Assembly: GCA_037783545.1 (NCBI GenBank)
Contig: JBBELK010000837.1
Location: forward strand, 124,001-188,000
Length of the DNA: 64,000 bases
Direction of reading: 5' to 3'
DNA from: Henricia sp. BOLD:AAB3569
Taxonomy: Eukaryota; Echinodermata; Asteroidea; Spinulosida; Echinasteridae
This document shows positions 40,611 through 52,199 of the stretch, in pieces; position 1 is the first letter of the stretch, and each line of letters starts with the position of its first letter. Under the pieces are notes generated by a model that was given only the letters and a program-made list of their open reading frames with translations, searched no databases and was not told where the DNA came from. Made by a program: the position numbers and the translations under genes.

Positions 40611-40921
40611 AGACGCTTTCAAAGACGGTTGAGCATCTACTCTTTTTCCAATTTGAGGAGGGTTTGCAGGGTACATTCTTGAAATCAGCAAGTGAACCTA
40701 ACAACTTCGCGAAAACATTTTCATCTCAGACCGTCGTCACGAAAAAGAAGCATGCAGTAAAGGAAACATTGCCACGCTGATTTCATTTGCGTTGTCGGCT
40801 ACAGCGAGGAGGGCACGTACATTGTGTAAACAATGGGATGAATCACACATGCAGGGACATGCGCATCCTGATGCCTCGCTTTGTGCCGTAACTACAAACC
40901 TAAATTTCAAAACGGAACAGT

Positions 40922-41004
40922 TCCTTCGAGCAGGATTTGAACCAGCGACCTATGGATATCAATTTTACTACAGTCCACCGCTCTACCAACTGAGCTATCG
41001 AAGG
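40922..41004 (-). tRNA. trnY-GUA: tRNA-Tyr(GUA), copy 38, variant
   Basis: G63 to T breaks the T51-G63 wobble in the T stem. Confidence 0.84.
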
Positions 41005-41120
41005 AAGACGTGCAGATTGTTGTCGTCACTCCCCGGAATTTTTCGAGCATGTCTGTTTCGTCGGACGATGCTGGTACAATGTAAGCTAATTTCTTGTTAC
41101 GCGGAAGCCCGTTTTTCAGA

Positions 41121-41193
41121 GCCCGGTTAGCTCAGTCGGTAGAGCATCAGACTTTTAATCTGAGGGTCAAGGGTTCAAGTCCCTTATCGGGCG
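41121..41193 (+). tRNA. trnK-UUU: tRNA-Lys(UUU), copy 38
   Basis: Identical to the consensus; preceded by the CGCGGAAGCCC spacer type. Confidence 0.95.
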
Positions 41194-41505
41194 AGGCGCT
41201 TGCAAAGACGGTTGAGCATCTACTCTTTTTCCAATTTGAGGAGGGTTTGCAGGGTACATTCTTGAAATCAGGAAGTGAACCTAACAACATCGCGAAGAAC
41301 ATTTTCATCTCAGACCGTCGTCACGAAAAAGAAGCATGCAGTAAAGGAAACATTGCCACGCTGATTTCATTTTCGTTGTCGGCTACAGCGAGGAGGGCAC
41401 GTACATTGTGTAAAGAATGGGATGAATCACACATGCAGGGACATGCGCATCCTGATGCCTCGCTTTGTGCCGTAACTACAAACCTAAATTTCAAAACGGA
41501 ACAGT

Positions 41506-41588
41506 TCCTTCGAGCCGGATTTGAACCAGCGACCTATGGATATCAATTTTACTACAGTCCACCGCTCTACCAACTGAGCTATCGAAGG
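41506..41588 (-). tRNA. trnY-GUA: tRNA-Tyr(GUA), copy 39
   Basis: Identical to the consensus. Confidence 0.95.
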
Positions 41589-41704
41589 AAGACGTGCAGA
41601 TCGTTGTCGTCACTCCCCGGAATTTTTCGAACATGTCTGTTTCGTCGGACGATGCTGGTACAATGTAAGCAAATTTTTTGTTACATGGAGACACGTTTTT
41701 CAGA

Positions 41705-41777
41705 GCCCGGTTAGCTCAGTCGGTAGAGCATCAGACTTTTAATCTGAGGGTCAAGGGTTCAAGTCCCTTATCGGGCG
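41705..41777 (+). tRNA. trnK-UUU: tRNA-Lys(UUU), copy 39
   Basis: Identical to the consensus. Confidence 0.95.
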
Positions 41778-42089
41778 AGACGCTTTCAAAGACGGTTGAG
41801 CATCTATTCTTTTTCCAATTTGAGGAGGGTTTGCAGGGTACATTCTTGAAATCAGCAAGTGAACCTAACAACATCGCGAAGAACATTTTCATCTCAGGAC
41901 GTCGTCACGAAAAAGAAGCATGCAGTAAAGGAAACATTGCCACGCTGATTTCATTTGCGTTGTCGGCTACAGCGAGGAGGGCACGTACATTGTGTAAAGA
42001 ATGGGATGAATCGCACATGCAGGGACATGCGCATCCTGATGCCTCGCTTTGTGCCGTAACTACAAACCTAAATTTCAAAACGGAACAGT

Positions 42090-42172
42090 TCCTTCGAGCC
42101 GGATTTGAACCAGCGACCTATGGATATCAATTTTACTACAGTCCACCGCTCTACCAACTGAGGTATCGAAGG
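42090..42172 (-). tRNA. trnY-GUA: tRNA-Tyr(GUA), copy 40, variant
   Basis: G10 to C. Confidence 0.82.
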
Positions 42173-42288
42173 AAGACGTGCAGATTGTTGTCGTCACTCC
42201 CCGGAATTTTTCGAACATGTCTGTTTCGTCGGACGATGCTGGTACAATGTAAGCTAATTTCTTGTTACATGGAGACACGTTTTTCAGA

Positions 42289-42361
42289 GCCCGGTTAGCT
42301 CAGTCGGTAGAGCATCAGACTTTTAATCTGAGGGTCAAGGGTTCAAGTCCCTTATCGGGCG
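42289..42361 (+). tRNA. trnK-UUU: tRNA-Lys(UUU), copy 40
   Basis: Identical to the consensus. Confidence 0.95.
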
Positions 42362-42673
42362 AGACGCTTTCAAAGACGGTTGAGCATCTACTCTTTTTCC
42401 AATTTGAGGAGGGTTTGCAGGGTACATTCTTGAAATCAGGAAGTGAACCTAACAACATCGCGAAGAACATTTTCATCTCAGACCGTCGTCACGAAAAAGA
42501 AGCATGCAGTAAAGGAAACATTGCCACGCTGATTTCATTTTCGTTGTCGGCTACAGCGAGGAGGGCACGTACATTGTGTAAAGAATGGGATGAATCACAC
42601 ATGCAGGGACATGCGCATCCTGATGCCTCGCTTTGTGCCGTAACTACAAACCTAAATTTCAAAACGGAACAGT

Positions 42674-42756
42674 TCCTTCGAGCCGGATTTGAACCAGCGA
42701 CCTATGGATATCAATTTTACTACAGTCCACCGCTCTACCAACTGAGCTATCGAAGG
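42674..42756 (-). tRNA. trnY-GUA: tRNA-Tyr(GUA), copy 41
   Basis: Identical to the consensus. Confidence 0.95.
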
Positions 42757-42872
42757 AAGACGTGCAGATCGTTGTCGTCACTCCCCGGAATTTTTCGAAC
42801 ATGTCTGTTTCGTCGGACGATGCTGGTACAATGTAAGCAAATTTTTTGTTACATGGAGACACGTTTTTCAGA

Positions 42873-42945
42873 GCCCGGTTAGCTCAGTCGGTAGAGCATC
42901 AGACTTTTAATCTGAGGGTCAAGGGTTCAAGTCCCTTATCGGGCG
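42873..42945 (+). tRNA. trnK-UUU: tRNA-Lys(UUU), copy 41
   Basis: Identical to the consensus. Confidence 0.95.
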
Positions 42946-43257
42946 AGACGCTTTCAAAGACGGTTGAGCATCTATTCTTTTTCCAATTTGAGGAGGGTTT
43001 GCAGGGTACATTCTTGAAATCAGCAAGTGAACCTAACAACATCGCGAAGAACATTTTCATCTCAGGACGTCGTCACGAAAAAGAAGCATGCAGTAAAGGA
43101 AACATTGCCACGCTGATTTCATTTGCGTTGTCGGCTACAGCGAGGAGGGCACGTACATTGTGTAAAGAATGGGATGAATCGCACATGCAGGGACATGCGC
43201 ATCCTGATGCCTCGCTTTGTGCCGTAACTACAAACCTAAATTTCAAAACGGAACAGT

Positions 43258-43340
43258 TCCTTCGAGCCGGATTTGAACCAGCGACCTATGGATATCAATT
43301 TTACTACAGTCCACCGCTCTACCAACTGAGGTATCGAAGG
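43258..43340 (-). tRNA. trnY-GUA: tRNA-Tyr(GUA), copy 42, variant
   Basis: G10 to C. Confidence 0.82.
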
Positions 43341-43456
43341 AAGACGTGCAGATTGTTGTCGTCACTCCCCGGAATTTTTCGAACATGTCTGTTTCGTCGG
43401 ACGATGCTGGTACAATGTAAGCTAATTTCTTGTTACATGGAGACACGTTTTTCAGA

Positions 43457-43529
43457 GCCCGGTTAGCTCAGTCGGTAGAGCATCAGACTTTTAATCTGAG
43501 GGTCAAGGGTTCAAGTCCCTTATCGGGCG
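43457..43529 (+). tRNA. trnK-UUU: tRNA-Lys(UUU), copy 42
   Basis: Identical to the consensus. Confidence 0.95.
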
Positions 43530-43840
43530 AGACGCTTTCAAAGACGGTTGAGCATCTACTCTTTTTCCAATTTGAGGAGGGTTTGCAGGGTACATTCTTG
43601 AAATCAGCAAGTGAACCTAACAACTTCGCGAAAACATTTTCATCTCAGACCGTCGTCACGAAAAAGAAGCATGCAGTAAAGGAAACATTGCCACGCTGAT
43701 TTCATTTGCGTTGTCGGCTACAGCGAGGAGGGCACGTACATTGTGTAAAGAATGGGATGAATCACACATGCAGGGACATGCGCATCCTGATGCCTCGCTT
43801 TGTGCCGTAACTACAAACCTAAATTTCAAAACGGAACAGT

Positions 43841-43923
43841 TCCTTCGAGCAGGATTTGAACCAGCGACCTATGGATATCAATTTTACTACAGTCCACCGC
43901 TCTACCAACTGAGCTATCGAAGG
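43841..43923 (-). tRNA. trnY-GUA: tRNA-Tyr(GUA), copy 43, variant
   Basis: G63 to T. Confidence 0.84.
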
Positions 43924-44039
43924 AAGACGTGCAGATTGTTGTCGTCACTCCCCGGAATTTTTCGAGCATGTCTGTTTCGTCGGACGATGCTGGTACAATG
44001 TAAGCTAATTTCTTGTTACGCGGAAGCCCGTTTTTCAGA

Positions 44040-44112
44040 GCCCGGTTAGCTCAGTCGGTAGAGCATCAGACTTTTAATCTGAGGGTCAAGGGTTCAAGTC
44101 CCTTATCGGGCG
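44040..44112 (+). tRNA. trnK-UUU: tRNA-Lys(UUU), copy 43
   Basis: Identical to the consensus. Confidence 0.95.
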
Positions 44113-44424
44113 AGGCGCTTGCAAAGACGGTTGAGCATCTACTCTTTTTCCAATTTGAGGAGGGTTTGCAGGGTACATTCTTGAAATCAGGAAGTGAACC
44201 TAACAACATCGCGAAGAACATTTTCATCTCAGACCGTCGTCACGAAAAAGAAGCATGCAGTAAAGGAAACATTGCCACGCTGATTTCATTTTCGTTGTCG
44301 GCTACAGCGAGGAGGGCACGTACATTGTGTAAAGAATGGGATGAATCACACATGCAGGGACATGCGCATCCTGATGCCTCGCTTTGTGCCGTAACTACAA
44401 ACCTAAATTTCAAAACGGAACAGT

Positions 44425-44507
44425 TCCTTCGAGCCGGATTTGAACCAGCGACCTATGGATATCAATTTTACTACAGTCCACCGCTCTACCAACTGAGCTA
44501 TCGAAGG
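44425..44507 (-). tRNA. trnY-GUA: tRNA-Tyr(GUA), copy 44
   Basis: Identical to the consensus. Confidence 0.95.
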
Positions 44508-44623
44508 AAGACGTGCAGATCGTTGTCGTCACTCCCCGGAATTTTTCGAACATGTCTGTTTCGTCGGACGATGCTGGTACAATGTAAGCAAATTTTTTGT
44601 TACATGGAGACACGTTTTTCAGA

Positions 44624-44696
44624 GCCCGGTTAGCTCAGTCGGTAGAGCATCAGACTTTTAATCTGAGGGTCAAGGGTTCAAGTCCCTTATCGGGCG
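44624..44696 (+). tRNA. trnK-UUU: tRNA-Lys(UUU), copy 44
   Basis: Identical to the consensus. Confidence 0.95.
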
Positions 44697-45008
44697 AGAC
44701 GCTTTCAAAGACGGTTGAGCATCTATTCTTTTTCCAATTTGAGGAGGGTTTGCAGGGTACATTCTTGAAATCAGCAAGTGAACCTAACAACATCGCGAAG
44801 AACATTTTCATCTCAGGACGTCGTCACGAAAAAGAAGCATGCAGTAAAGGAAACATTGCCACGCTGATTTCATTTGCGTTGTCGGCTACAGCGAGGAGGG
44901 CACGTACATTGTGTAAAGAATGGGATGAATCGCACATGCAGGGACATGCGCATCCTGATGCCTCGCTTTGTGCCGTAACTACAAACCTAAATTTCAAAAC
45001 GGAACAGT

Positions 45009-45091
45009 TCCTTCGAGCCGGATTTGAACCAGCGACCTATGGATATCAATTTTACTACAGTCCACCGCTCTACCAACTGAGGTATCGAAGG
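45009..45091 (-). tRNA. trnY-GUA: tRNA-Tyr(GUA), copy 45, variant
   Basis: G10 to C. Confidence 0.82.
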
Positions 45092-45207
45092 AAGACGTGC
45101 AGATTGTTGTCGTCACTCCCCGGAATTTTTCGAACATGTCTGTTTCGTCGGACGATGCTGGTACAATGTAAGCTAATTTCTTGTTACATGGAGACACGTT
45201 TTTCAGA

Positions 45208-45280
45208 GCCCGGTTAGCTCAGTCGGTAGAGCATCAGACTTTTAATCTGAGGGTCAAGGGTTCAAGTCCCTTATCGGGCG
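45208..45280 (+). tRNA. trnK-UUU: tRNA-Lys(UUU), copy 45
   Basis: Identical to the consensus. Confidence 0.95.
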
Positions 45281-45591
45281 AGACGCTTTCAAAGACGGTT
45301 GAGCATCTACTCTTTTTCCAATTTGAGGAGGGTTTGCAGGGTACATTCTTGAAATCAGCAAGTGAACCTAACAACTTCGCGAAAACATTTTCATCTCAGA
45401 CCGTCGTCACGAAAAAGAAGCATGCAGTAAAGGAAACATTGCCACGCTGATTTCATTTGCGTTGTCGGCTACAGCGAGGAGGGCACGTACATTGTGTAAA
45501 GAATGGGATGAATCACACATGCAGGGACATGCGCATCCTGATGCCTCGCTTTGTGCCGTAACTACAAACCTAAATTTCAAAACGGAACAGT

Positions 45592-45674
45592 TCCTTCAAG
45601 CCGGATTTGAACCAGCGACCTATGGATATCAATTTTACTACAGTCCACCGCTCTACCAACTGAGCTATCGAAGG
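45592..45674 (-). tRNA. trnY-GUA: tRNA-Tyr(GUA), copy 46
   Basis: C67 to T (wobble), shared with copy 36 next to the retrotransposon. Confidence 0.9.
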
Positions 45675-45790
45675 AAGACGTGCAGATTGTTGTCGTCACT
45701 CCCCGGAATTTTTCGAGCATGTCTGTTTCGTCGGACGATGCTGGTACAATGTAAGCTAATTTCTTGTTACGCGGAAGCCCGTTTTTCAGA

Positions 45791-45863
45791 GCCCGGTTAG
45801 CTCAGTCGGTAGAGCATCAGACTTTTAATCTGAGGGTCAAGGGTTCAAGTCCCTTATCGGGCG
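45791..45863 (+). tRNA. trnK-UUU: tRNA-Lys(UUU), copy 46
   Basis: Identical to the consensus. Confidence 0.95.
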
Positions 45864-46175
45864 AGACGCTTGCAAAGACGGTTGAGCATCTACTCTTTTT
45901 CCAATTTGAGGAGGGTTTGCAGGGTACATTCTTGAAATCAGGAAGTGAACCTAACAACATCGCGAAGAACATTTTCATCTCAGACCGTCGTCACGAAAAA
46001 GAAGCATGCAGTAAAGGAAACATTGCCCCGCTGATTTCATTTTCGTTGTCGGCTACAGCGAGGAGGGCACGTACATTGTGTAAAGAATGGGATGAATCAC
46101 ACATGCAGGGACATGCGCATCCTGAAGCCTCGCTTTGTGCCGTAACTACAAACCTAAATTTCAAAACGGAACAGT

Positions 46176-46258
46176 TCCTTCGAGCCGGATTTGAACCAGC
46201 GACCTATGGATATCAATTTTACTACAGTCCACCGCTCTACCAACTGAGCTATTGAAGG
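46176..46258 (-). tRNA. trnY-GUA: tRNA-Tyr(GUA), copy 47, variant
   Basis: G6 to A breaks an acceptor pair. Confidence 0.84.
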
Positions 46259-46374
46259 AAGACGTGCAGATCGTTGTCGTCACTCCCCGGAATTTTTCGA
46301 ACATGTCTGTTTCGTCGGACGATGCTGGTACAATGTAAGCTAATTTCTTGTTACATGGAGACACGTTTTTCAGA

Positions 46375-46447
46375 GCCCGGTTAGCTCAGTCGGTAGAGCA
46401 TCAGACTTTTAATCTGAGGGTCAAGAGTTCAAGTCCCTTATCGGGCG
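46375..46447 (+). tRNA. trnK-UUU: tRNA-Lys(UUU), copy 47, variant
   Basis: G52 to A breaks a T-stem pair inside the B box. Confidence 0.83.
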
Positions 46448-46758
46448 AGACGCTTTCAAAGACGGTTGAGCATCTACTCTTTTTCCAATTTGAGGAGGGT
46501 TTGCAGGGTACATTCTTGAAATCAGCAAGTGAACCTAACAACATCGCGAAAACATTTTCATCTCAGACCGTCGTCACGAAAAAGAAGCATGCAGTAAAGG
46601 AAACATTGCCACGCTGATTTCATTTGCGTTGTCGGCTACAGCGAGGAGGGCGCGTACATTGTGTAAAGAATGGGATTAATCACACATGCAGGGACATGCG
46701 CATCCTGATGCCTCGCTTTGTGCCGTAACTACAAACCTAAATTTCAAAACGGAACAGT

Positions 46759-46841
46759 TCCTTCGAGCCGGATTTGAACCAGCGACCTATGGATATCAAT
46801 TTTACTACAGTCCACCGCTCTACCAACTGAGGTATCGAAGG
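46759..46841 (-). tRNA. trnY-GUA: tRNA-Tyr(GUA), copy 48, variant
   Basis: G10 to C. Confidence 0.82.
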
Positions 46842-46957
46842 AAGACGTGCAGATCGTTGTCGTCACTCCCCGGAATTTTTCGAACATGTCTGTTTCGTCG
46901 GACGATGCTGGTACAATGTAAGCTAATTTCTTGTTACATGGAGACACGTTTTTCAGA

Positions 46958-47030
46958 GCCCGGTTAGCTCAGTCGGTAGAGCATCAGACTTTTAATCTGA
47001 GGGTCAAGGGTTCAAGTCCCTTATCGGGCG
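46958..47030 (+). tRNA. trnK-UUU: tRNA-Lys(UUU), copy 48
   Basis: Identical to the consensus. Confidence 0.95.
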
Positions 47031-47341
47031 AGACGCTTTCAAAGACGGTTGAGCATCTACTCTTTTTCCAATTTGAGGAGGGTTTGCAGGGTACATTCTT
47101 GAAATCAGCAAGTGAACCTAACAACTTCGCGAAAACATTTTCATCTCAGACCGTCGTCACGAAAAAGAAGCATGCAGTAAAGGAAACATTGCCACGCTGA
47201 TTTCATTTGCGTTGTCGGCTACAGCGAGGAGGGCACGTACATTGTGTAAACAATGGGATGAATCACACATGCAGGGACATGCGCATCCTGATGCCTCGCT
47301 TTGTGCCGTAACTACAAACCTAAATTTCAAAACGGAACAGT

Positions 47342-47424
47342 TCCTTCGAGCAGGATTTGAACCAGCGACCTATGGATATCAATTTTACTACAGTCCACCG
47401 CTCTACCAACTGAGCTATCGAAGG
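47342..47424 (-). tRNA. trnY-GUA: tRNA-Tyr(GUA), copy 49, variant
   Basis: G63 to T. Confidence 0.84.
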
Positions 47425-47540
47425 AAGACGTGCAGATTGTTGTCGTCACTCCCCGGAATTTTTCGAGCATGTCTGTTTCGTCGGACGATGCTGGTACAAT
47501 GTAAGCTAATTTCTTGTTACGCGGAAGCCCGTTTTTCAGA

Positions 47541-47613
47541 GCCCGGTTAGCTCAGTCGGTAGAGCATCAGACTTTTAATCTGAGGGTCAAGGGTTCAAGT
47601 CCCTTATCGGGCG
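47541..47613 (+). tRNA. trnK-UUU: tRNA-Lys(UUU), copy 49
   Basis: Identical to the consensus. Confidence 0.95.
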
Positions 47614-47925
47614 AGACGCTTGCAAAGACGGTTGAACATCTACTCTTTTTCCAATTTGAGGAGGGTTTGCAGGGTACATTCTTGAAATCAGGAAGTGAAC
47701 CTAACAACATCGCGAAGAACATTTTCATCTCAGACCGTCGTCACGAAAAAGAAGCATGCAGTAAAGGAAACATTGCCACGCTGATTTCATTTTCGTTGTC
47801 GGCTACAGCGAGGAGGGCACGTACATTGTGTAAAGAATGGGATGAATCACACATGCAGGGACATGCGCATCCTGATGCCTCGCTTTGTGCCGTAACTACA
47901 AACCTAAATTTCAAAACGGAACAGT

Positions 47926-48008
47926 TCCTTCGAGCCGGATTTGAACCAGCGACCTATGGATATCAATTTTACTACAGTCCACCGCTCTACCAACTGAGCT
48001 ATCGAAGG
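47926..48008 (-). tRNA. trnY-GUA: tRNA-Tyr(GUA), copy 50
   Basis: Identical to the consensus. Confidence 0.95.
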
Positions 48009-48124
48009 AAGACGTGCAGATCGTTGTCGTCACTCCCCGGAATTTTTCGAACATGTCTGTTTCGTCGGACGATGCTGGTACAATGTAAGCAAATTTTTTG
48101 TTACATGGAGACACGTTTTTCAGA

Positions 48125-48197
48125 GCCCGGTTAGCTCAGTCGGTAGAGCATCAGACTTTTAATCTGAGGGTCAAGGGTTCAAGTCCCTTATCGGGCG
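48125..48197 (+). tRNA. trnK-UUU: tRNA-Lys(UUU), copy 50
   Basis: Identical to the consensus. Confidence 0.95.
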
Positions 48198-48509
48198 AGA
48201 CGCTTTCAAAGACGGTTGAGCATCTATTCTTTTTCCAATTTGAGGAGGGTTTGCAGGGTACATTCTTGAAATCAGCAAGTGAACCTAACAACATCGCGAA
48301 GAACATTTTCATCTCAGGACGTCGTCACGAAAAAGAAGCATGCAGTAAAGGAAACATTGCCACGCTGATTTCATTTGCGTTGTCGGCTACAGCGAGGAGG
48401 GCACGTACATTGTGTAAAGAATGGGATGAATCGCACATGCAGGGACATGCGCATCCTGATGCCTCGCTTTGTGCCGTAACTACAAACCTAAATTTCAAAA
48501 CGGAACAGT

Positions 48510-48592
48510 TCCTTCGAGCCGGATTTGAACCAGCGACCTATGGATATCAATTTTACTACAGTCCACCGCTCTACCAACTGAGCTATCGAAGT
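48510..48592 (-). tRNA. trnY-GUA: tRNA-Tyr(GUA), copy 51, variant
   Basis: C1 to A opens the terminal acceptor pair. Confidence 0.85.
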
Positions 48593-48708
48593 AAGACGTG
48601 CATATCGTTGTCGTCACTCCCCGGAATTTTTCGAACATGTCTGTTTCGTCGGACGATGCTGGTACAATGTAAGCTAATTTCTTGTTACATGGAGACACGT
48701 TTTTCAGA

Positions 48709-48781
48709 GCCCGGTTAGCTCAGTCGGTAGAGCATCAGACTTTTAATCTGAGGGTCAAGGGTTCAAGTCCCTTATCGGGCG
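48709..48781 (+). tRNA. trnK-UUU: tRNA-Lys(UUU), copy 51
   Basis: Identical to the consensus. Confidence 0.95.
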
Positions 48782-49094
48782 AGACGCTTTCAAAGACGGT
48801 TGAGCATCTACTCTTTTTTCCAATTTGAGGAGGGTTTGCAGGGTACATTCTTGAAATCAGCAAGTGAACCTACCAACATCGCGAAGAACATTTTCATCTC
48901 AGACCGTCGTCACGAAAAAGAAGCATGCAGTAAAGGAAACATTGCCACGCTGATTTCATTTTCGTTGTCGGCTACAGCGAGGAGGGCACGTACATTGTGT
49001 AAAGAATGGGATGAATCACACATGCAGGGACATGCGCATCCTGATGCCTCGCTTTGTGCCGTAACTACAAACCTAAATTTCAAAACGGAACAGT

Positions 49095-49177
49095 TCCTTC
49101 GAGCCGGATTTGAACCAGCGACCTATGGATATCAATTTTACTACAGTCCACCGCTCTACCAACTGAGCTATCGAAGG
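49095..49177 (-). tRNA. trnY-GUA: tRNA-Tyr(GUA), copy 52
   Basis: Identical to the consensus. Confidence 0.95.
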
Positions 49178-49293
49178 AAGACGTGCAGATCGTTGTCGTC
49201 ACTCCCCGGAATTTTTCGAACATGTCTGTTTCGTCGAACGATGCTGGTACAATGTAAGCTAATTTCTTGTTACATGGAAGCCCGTTTTTCAGA

Positions 49294-49366
49294 GCCCGGT
49301 TAGCTCAGTCGGTAGAGCATCAGACTTTTAATCTGAGGGTCAAGGGTTCAAGTCCCTTATCGGGCG
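49294..49366 (+). tRNA. trnK-UUU: tRNA-Lys(UUU), copy 52
   Basis: Identical to the consensus. Confidence 0.95.
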
Positions 49367-49678
49367 AGACGCTTGCAAAGACGGTTGAGCATCTACTCTT
49401 TTTCCAATTTGAGGAGGATTTGCAGGGTACATTCTTGAAATCAGCAAGTGAACCTAACAACATCGCGAAGAACATTTTCATCTCAGACCGTCGTCACGAA
49501 AAAGAAGCATGCAGTAAAGGAAACATTGCCACGCTGATTTCATTTTCGTTGTCTGCTACAGCGAGGAGGGCACGTACATTGTGTAAAGAATGGGATGAAT
49601 CACACATGCAGGGACATGCGCATCCTGATGCCTCGCTTTGTGCCGTAACTACAAACCTAAATTTCAAAACGGAACAGT

Positions 49679-49761
49679 TCCTTCGAGCCGGATTTGAACC
49701 AGCGACCTATGGATATCAATTTTACTACAGTCCACCGCTCTACCAACTGAGCTATCGAAGG
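49679..49761 (-). tRNA. trnY-GUA: tRNA-Tyr(GUA), copy 53
   Basis: Identical to the consensus. Confidence 0.95.
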
Positions 49762-49877
49762 AAGACGTGCAGATCGTTGTCGTCACTCCCCGGAATTTTT
49801 TAAACATGTCTGTTTCGTCGGACGATGCTGGTACAATGTAAGCTAATTTCTTGTTACACGGAAGACCGTTTTTCAGA

Positions 49878-49950
49878 GCCCGGTTAGCTCAGTCGGTAGA
49901 GCATCAGACTTTTATTCTGAGGGTCAAGGGTTCAAGTCCCTTATCGGGCG
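49878..49950 (+). tRNA. trnK-UUU: tRNA-Lys(UUU), copy 53, variant
   Basis: A38 to T at the 3' end of the anticodon loop. Confidence 0.86.
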
Positions 49951-50261
49951 AGACGCTTGCAAAGACGGTTGATCATCTACTCTTTTTCCAATTTGAGGAG
50001 GGTTTGCAGGGTACATTCTTGAAATCAGCAAGTGAACCTAACAACATCGCGAAGAACATTTTCATCTCACACGTCGTCACGAAAAAGAAGCATGCAGTAA
50101 AGAAAACATTGCCACGCTGATTTCATTTTCGTTGTCGGCTACAGCGAGGAGGGCACGTACATTGTGTCAAGAATGGGATGAATCACACATGCAGGGACAT
50201 GCGCATCCTGATGCCTCGCTTTGTGCCGTAACTACAAACCTAGATTTCAAAACGGAACAGT

Positions 50262-50344
50262 TCCTTCGAGCCGGATTTGAACCAGCGACCTATGGATATC
50301 AATTTTACTACAGTCCACCGCTCTACCAACTGAGCTATCGAAGG
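50262..50344 (-). tRNA. trnY-GUA: tRNA-Tyr(GUA), copy 54
   Basis: Identical to the consensus. Confidence 0.95.
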
Positions 50345-50460
50345 AAGACGTGCAGATCGTTGTCGTCACTCCCCGGAATTTTTCGAACATGTCTGTTTCG
50401 TCGAACGATGCTGGTACAATGTAAGCTAATTTCTTGTTACATGGAAGCCCGTTTTTCAGA

Positions 50461-50533
50461 GCCCGGTTAGCTCAGTCGGTAGAGCATCAGACTTTTAATC
50501 TGAGGGTCAAGGGTTCAAGTCCCTTATCGGGCG
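50461..50533 (+). tRNA. trnK-UUU: tRNA-Lys(UUU), copy 54
   Basis: Identical to the consensus. Confidence 0.95.
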
Positions 50534-50844
50534 AGACGCTTGCAAAGACGGTTGAGCATCTACTCTTTTTCCAATTTGAGGAGGATTTGCAGGGTACATT
50601 CTTGAAATCAGCAAGTGAACCTAACAACATCGCGAAAACATTTTCATCTCAGACCGTCGTCACGAAAAAGAAGCATGCAGTAAAGGAAACATTGCCACGC
50701 TGATTTCATTTGCGTTGTCGGCTACAGCGAGGAGGGCACGTACATTGTGTAAAGAATGGGATGAATCACACATGCAGGGACATGCGCATCCTGATGCCTC
50801 GCTTTGTGCCGTAACTACAAACCTAAATTTCAAAACGGAACAGT

Positions 50845-50927
50845 TCCTTCGAGCCGGATTTGAACCAGCGACCTAAGGATATCAATTTTACTACAGTCCA
50901 CCGCTCTACCAACTGAGCTATCGAAGG
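50845..50927 (-). tRNA. trnY-GUA: tRNA-Tyr(GUA), copy 55, variant
   Basis: A42 to T breaks an anticodon-stem pair. Confidence 0.83.
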
Positions 50928-51043
50928 AAGACGTGCAGATCGTTGTCGTCACTCCCCGGAATTTTTTAAACATGTCTGTTTCGTCGGACGATGCTGGTAC
51001 AATGTAAGCTAATTTCTTGTTACATGGAAGACCGTTTTTCAGA

Positions 51044-51116
51044 GCCCGGTTAGCTCAGTCGGTAGAGCATCAGACTTTTAATCTGAGGGTCAAGGGTTCA
51101 AGTCCCTTATCGGGCG
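51044..51116 (+). tRNA. trnK-UUU: tRNA-Lys(UUU), copy 55
   Basis: Identical to the consensus. Confidence 0.95.
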
Positions 51117-51428
51117 AGACGCTTGCAAAGACGGTTGAGCATCTACTCTTTTTCCAATTTGAGGAGGATTTGCAGGGTACATTCTTGAAATCAGCAAGTG
51201 AACCTAACAACATCGCGAAGAACATTTTCATCTCAGACCGTCGTCACGAAAAAGAAGCATGCAGTAAAGGAAACATTGCCACGCTGATTTCATTTTCGTT
51301 GTCGGCTACAGCGAGGAGGGCACGTACATTGTGTAAAGAATGGGATGAATCACACATGCAGGGACATGCGCATCCTGATGCCTCGCTTTGTGCCGTAACT
51401 ACAAACCTAAATTTCAAAACGGAACAGT

Positions 51429-51511
51429 TCCTTCGAGCCGGATTTGAACCAGCGACCTATGGATATCAATTTTACTACAGTCCACCGCTCTACCAACTGA
51501 GCTATCGAAGG
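51429..51511 (-). tRNA. trnY-GUA: tRNA-Tyr(GUA), copy 56
   Basis: Identical to the consensus. Confidence 0.95.
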
Positions 51512-51627
51512 AAGACGTGCAGATCGTTCTCGTCACTCCCCGGAATTTTTCGAACATGTCTGTTTCGTCGGACGATGCTGGTACAATGTAAGCTAATTTA
51601 TTGTTACATGGAGACACGTTTTTCAGA

Positions 51628-51700
51628 GCCCGGTTAGCTCAGTCGGTAGAGCATCAGACTTTTAATCTGAGGGTCAAGGGTTCAAGTCCCTTATCGGGCG
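51628..51700 (+). tRNA. trnK-UUU: tRNA-Lys(UUU), copy 56
   Basis: Identical to the consensus; short downstream spacer. Confidence 0.95.
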
Positions 51701-52000
51701 AGACGGTTGAGCATCTACTCTATTTCCAATTTGAGGAGGGTTTGCAGGGTACATTCTTGAAATCAGCAAGTGAACCTAACAACATCGCGAAGAACATTTT
51801 CATCTCAGACCGTCGTCACGAAAAAGAAGCATGCAGTAAAGGAAACATTGCCACGCTGATTTCATTTGCGTTGTCGGCTACAGCGAGGAGGGCACGTACA
51901 TTGTGTAAAGAATGGGTTGAATCACACATGCAGGGACATGCGCATCCTGATGCCTCGCTTTGTGCCGTAACTACAAACCTAAATTTCAAAACGGAACAGT

Positions 52001-52083
52001 TCCTTCGAGCCGGATTTGAACCAGCGACCTAAGGATATCAATTTTACTACAGTCCACCGCTCTACCAACTGAGCTATCGAAGG
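52001..52083 (-). tRNA. trnY-GUA: tRNA-Tyr(GUA), copy 57, variant
   Basis: A42 to T. Confidence 0.83.
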
Positions 52084-52199
52084 AAGACGTGCAGATCGTT
52101 GTCGTCACTCCCCGGAATTTTTTAAACATGTCTGTTTCGTCGGACGATGCTGGTACAATGTAAGCTAATTTCTTGTTACATGGAAGACCGTTTTTCAGA

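Larger units (their letters stand above)
40250..48700 (+). repeat. Region of mixed 2-, 3-, 5- and 11-unit higher-order repeats
   Basis: Unit types marked by Tyr variants (consensus, G10C, G63T) and by a CGCGGAAGCCC spacer recur in register at offsets of 1,750-1,751 bp (3 units, for example 43841 and earlier or later partners), 2,919 bp (5 units, 40922 to 43841) and 6,420 bp (11 units, 40922 to 47342). Several blocks look identical over their length. Confidence 0.85.
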